A stretch of DNA of 47,934 bases, taken from a virus. The notes beneath the pieces are model-generated. The model had not been told where the DNA came from. It saw nothing but the letters and a program-made list of their open reading frames with translations, and did not search any database. The position numbers and the translations under genes are program-made. Below, one piece after another: positions 46,413-47,934 of the stretch (position 1 is its first letter; every line of letters begins with the position of its first letter). The stretch is from IMG/VR virus record IMGVR_UViG_3300033153_006421, positions 1-47,934 of that record. The stretch is one strand, 5' to 3'.

Positions 46413-47934
46413 GTGGCCCAGCAGCAAAACAGAATGCGCACCGAGATTCTGCCCTTGAGGGCGGAATCGGGTCGTCTCCTGTCCCCTTCGACGCTGGCCG
46501 CCGAGCTTCGCAACTTCGAGTGGACCGCTGACGACACGCTGCGCTCCATCCGGGGGCCTGCCCCCTGGCGCCCGGCGTACTCGGAGCAGGACCCGCTTCC
46601 GACCTACGGCAAGCCGCACGGCGTGTTCCACGCCCGGCTGATGAAAGGGAAGCGCGAGGTCCTGCTCATCCACCACGGCACCGTCGTGTCCGTGTTCCAG
46701 GGCTGGACAAGGTCCTGGTCCACGCTGATCGGCCCGGTTGGTTCCGGGGCGCAAGTCGAGGTCGACCTCCAGAACGATGACGCTGCCCGCTATCCGACGC
46801 AGTTTGAACAGGTGCCAGGCGGGGTCGTCATCATCCCTCAGGGCGTGGACCGCGCCTACTTCTACGACGGAGAGGCGTGCCTGCCTCTGGGGTACTCCCG
46901 CGCGCCGGGCTCCCCGTACGCCTACGGTCCGGAGCAGGGCGGGGCCATCATCGGCACGAATCTGGGGAACGACGTCGGCTTCACGTTCTCCGGCACAGAG
47001 CTCCACCCTGACTTCGGCGATGGCCGGCTCGGGACCGTCGGCTCTGAGGTCAACGAAGACGGTGGCTCTGACTTCGTCCTGCGGCCAGGGAGCTACGCTT
47101 ACGCGTACAGGTGGATCGATCGATGGGGCAACCTGTCGCCGCTGTCCGGGCGCTCCAACTCCATCCAGTGGCGCAAGCAGCGGAGCAGGGCGCTCAACCC
47201 TCGGTACGCCGAGTCGCGGATGAAGTTCGCCAGCGTGATGAGCATCGAGCCGGGTCCGGAGGGGACGATCGGTCGCGAGGTGGCCCGGACTCGAGACACG
47301 GTCAACTCTGGCACCAACGCGCTGTTCGCGATGCCGAACAGCCTCGGGTCTGCGGTGTCGGGCGCCTATGCCACGATCCCGGACAACCAGACCACGATGC
47401 TCCCGGACAACACCGCCGACGCGTGGCTGACGCGGGTTGTTGCCGGTGCCGATCCGATGCCGCAAGTACGCTGGGGGAAGCTGGCATTCCAGAGGATGTG
47501 GTACAACCCGACGAGCGAGCCTGGCAAGCTCATCTACACGATGAGGGGCCGCTGGGGAACCCCCGTCGAGGACGGGTTTCTCATCCCAGATCCGAACGGG
47601 CTGGAGCTGACGGGAGCGTGGGCAGTTAGCGCCGGGATGCTCGTGTTCACAACACTGAGCACCTTTCTCGTCACCGTCAACGACGACGGCCAGGGGTTTC
47701 GGTCCGCCACCCTACACCCGTACGCCGGGTGCGTCGCCCCGTCCAGCCTCGCGAACCTCCCGGACGGTTCTGTCATCTGGCTGGGGAAGGGGGGCTTCTA
47801 CCGCTACGACGGTACCGCCATCACCTTGATCAGCGAGCCGATCCGCCCGCTCACCGAGACGATCAACTGGGGCAGGGCACTGCAGGCCGCCGCAGCGGTG
47901 GACATCCGCACACGCACTTATCGGTGCTGGCTCC
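46413..47934 (+). CDS. virion structural protein, right edge partial
   Basis: GTG start at 46413 after GAGGTGAG; open for 507 codons to the window end. Beta-rich with repeated Gly/Asp turns (YFYDGEACLPLGY; WLGKGGFYRYDG), resembling beta-propeller-like tail tubular/nozzle proteins (T7 gp12-type) expected after the adaptor. The C-terminus is missing. No coiled coil or enzyme motif seen. Confidence 0.6.
   Translation, partial: MAQQQNRMRTEILPLRAESGRLLSPSTLAAELRNFEWTADDTLRSIRGPAPWRPAYSEQDPLPTYGKPHGVFHARLMKGKREVLLIHHGTVVSVFQGWTRSWSTLIGPVGSGAQVEVDLQNDDAARYPTQFEQVPGGVVIIPQGVDRAYFYDGEACLPLGYSRAPGSPYAYGPEQGGAIIGTNLGNDVGFTFSGTELHPDFGDGRLGTVGSEVNEDGGSDFVLRPGSYAYAYRWIDRWGNLSPLSGRSNSIQWRKQRSRALNPRYAESRMKFASVMSIEPGPEGTIGREVARTRDTVNSGTNALFAMPNSLGSAVSGAYATIPDNQTTMLPDNTADAWLTRVVAGADPMPQVRWGKLAFQRMWYNPTSEPGKLIYTMRGRWGTPVEDGFLIPDPNGLELTGAWAVSAGMLVFTTLSTFLVTVNDDGQGFRSATLHPYAGCVAPSSLANLPDGSVIWLGKGGFYRYDGTAITLISEPIRPLTETINWGRALQAAAAVDIRTRTYRCWL

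Noticed and set aside
1-47934. Window as a complete circular genome joined end to start
   Set aside because: The right-edge gene continued into the first bases gives a different frame from the left-edge gene, so the junction is not supported.

Overview
The window is part of the genome of a tailed double-stranded DNA bacteriophage (Caudoviricetes). The evidence is a terminase large subunit, portal, scaffold, HK97-type capsid protein and head-tail adaptor in the usual order, an endolysin with membrane proteins, and a phage-style replication module. Coding sequence is GC-rich. No sheath, tail tube or tape measure is visible, and a 1950-residue virion protein sits in the late region. Together with a T7 gp11/P22 gp4-like adaptor, this points to a short-tailed (podovirus-like) particle. 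Spanin-like lysis proteins suggest a Gram-negative host; the species cannot be named. No integrase, transposase, tRNA or CRISPR array was seen. Both window edges cut genes and the two cut frames do not join, so tail genes lie outside the window.

Layout. (1) 1-13390, plus strand: late virion genes (giant internal protein, decoration/lectin protein, tail or receptor-binding proteins), then a lysis cassette (M15 endolysin, holin-like protein, a 25-residue membrane peptide, two membrane/coiled-coil proteins). One small minus-strand Cys-rich gene interrupts the series. (2) 13353-31348, minus strand: a tightly packed early/middle block in which 21 gene junctions are 4-nt ATGA/GTGA overlaps (a 22nd lies at 33717/33720). 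It holds accessory genes (cytosine methyltransferase, zinc ribbons, Lar-like protein, small membrane proteins, an Acb2/Tad1-like anti-defence protein, small DNA-binding proteins) and a replication/recombination core (RuvC-like resolvase, family A DNA polymerase, putative ssDNA-binding protein, SNF2-like helicase, PD-(D/E)XK nuclease, primase-helicase). (3) 31349-32450: a 1.1-kb non-coding control region packed with short repeats and dyads, ending in a 23-bp inverted repeat. (4) 32451-35758, minus strand: early proteins of unknown function that share leader sequences, a repeat-bearing gap, and a DnaQ-like exonuclease. (5) 35779 to the end, plus strand: packaging and head genes.

How it fits together. 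A divergent promoter at 35.77 kb appears to split the early (minus) from the packaging/head (plus) programme, possibly with leaderless transcripts on both sides. The CAAATAG/CTATTTG motif and its palindromes recur at the 27.3-kb operon promoter, in the 31.4-32.4 kb region and at 34.86-35.2 kb, which suggests one phage regulator or replication factor acting at all three. The most notable items are an enlarged Acb2-like cyclic-nucleotide sponge, a second long reading frame inside the methyltransferase gene that matches a recurrent phage protein family, a shared C-terminal tail on the scaffold and its small neighbour, the repeat-rich control region, and a gene split by a single-base frameshift.
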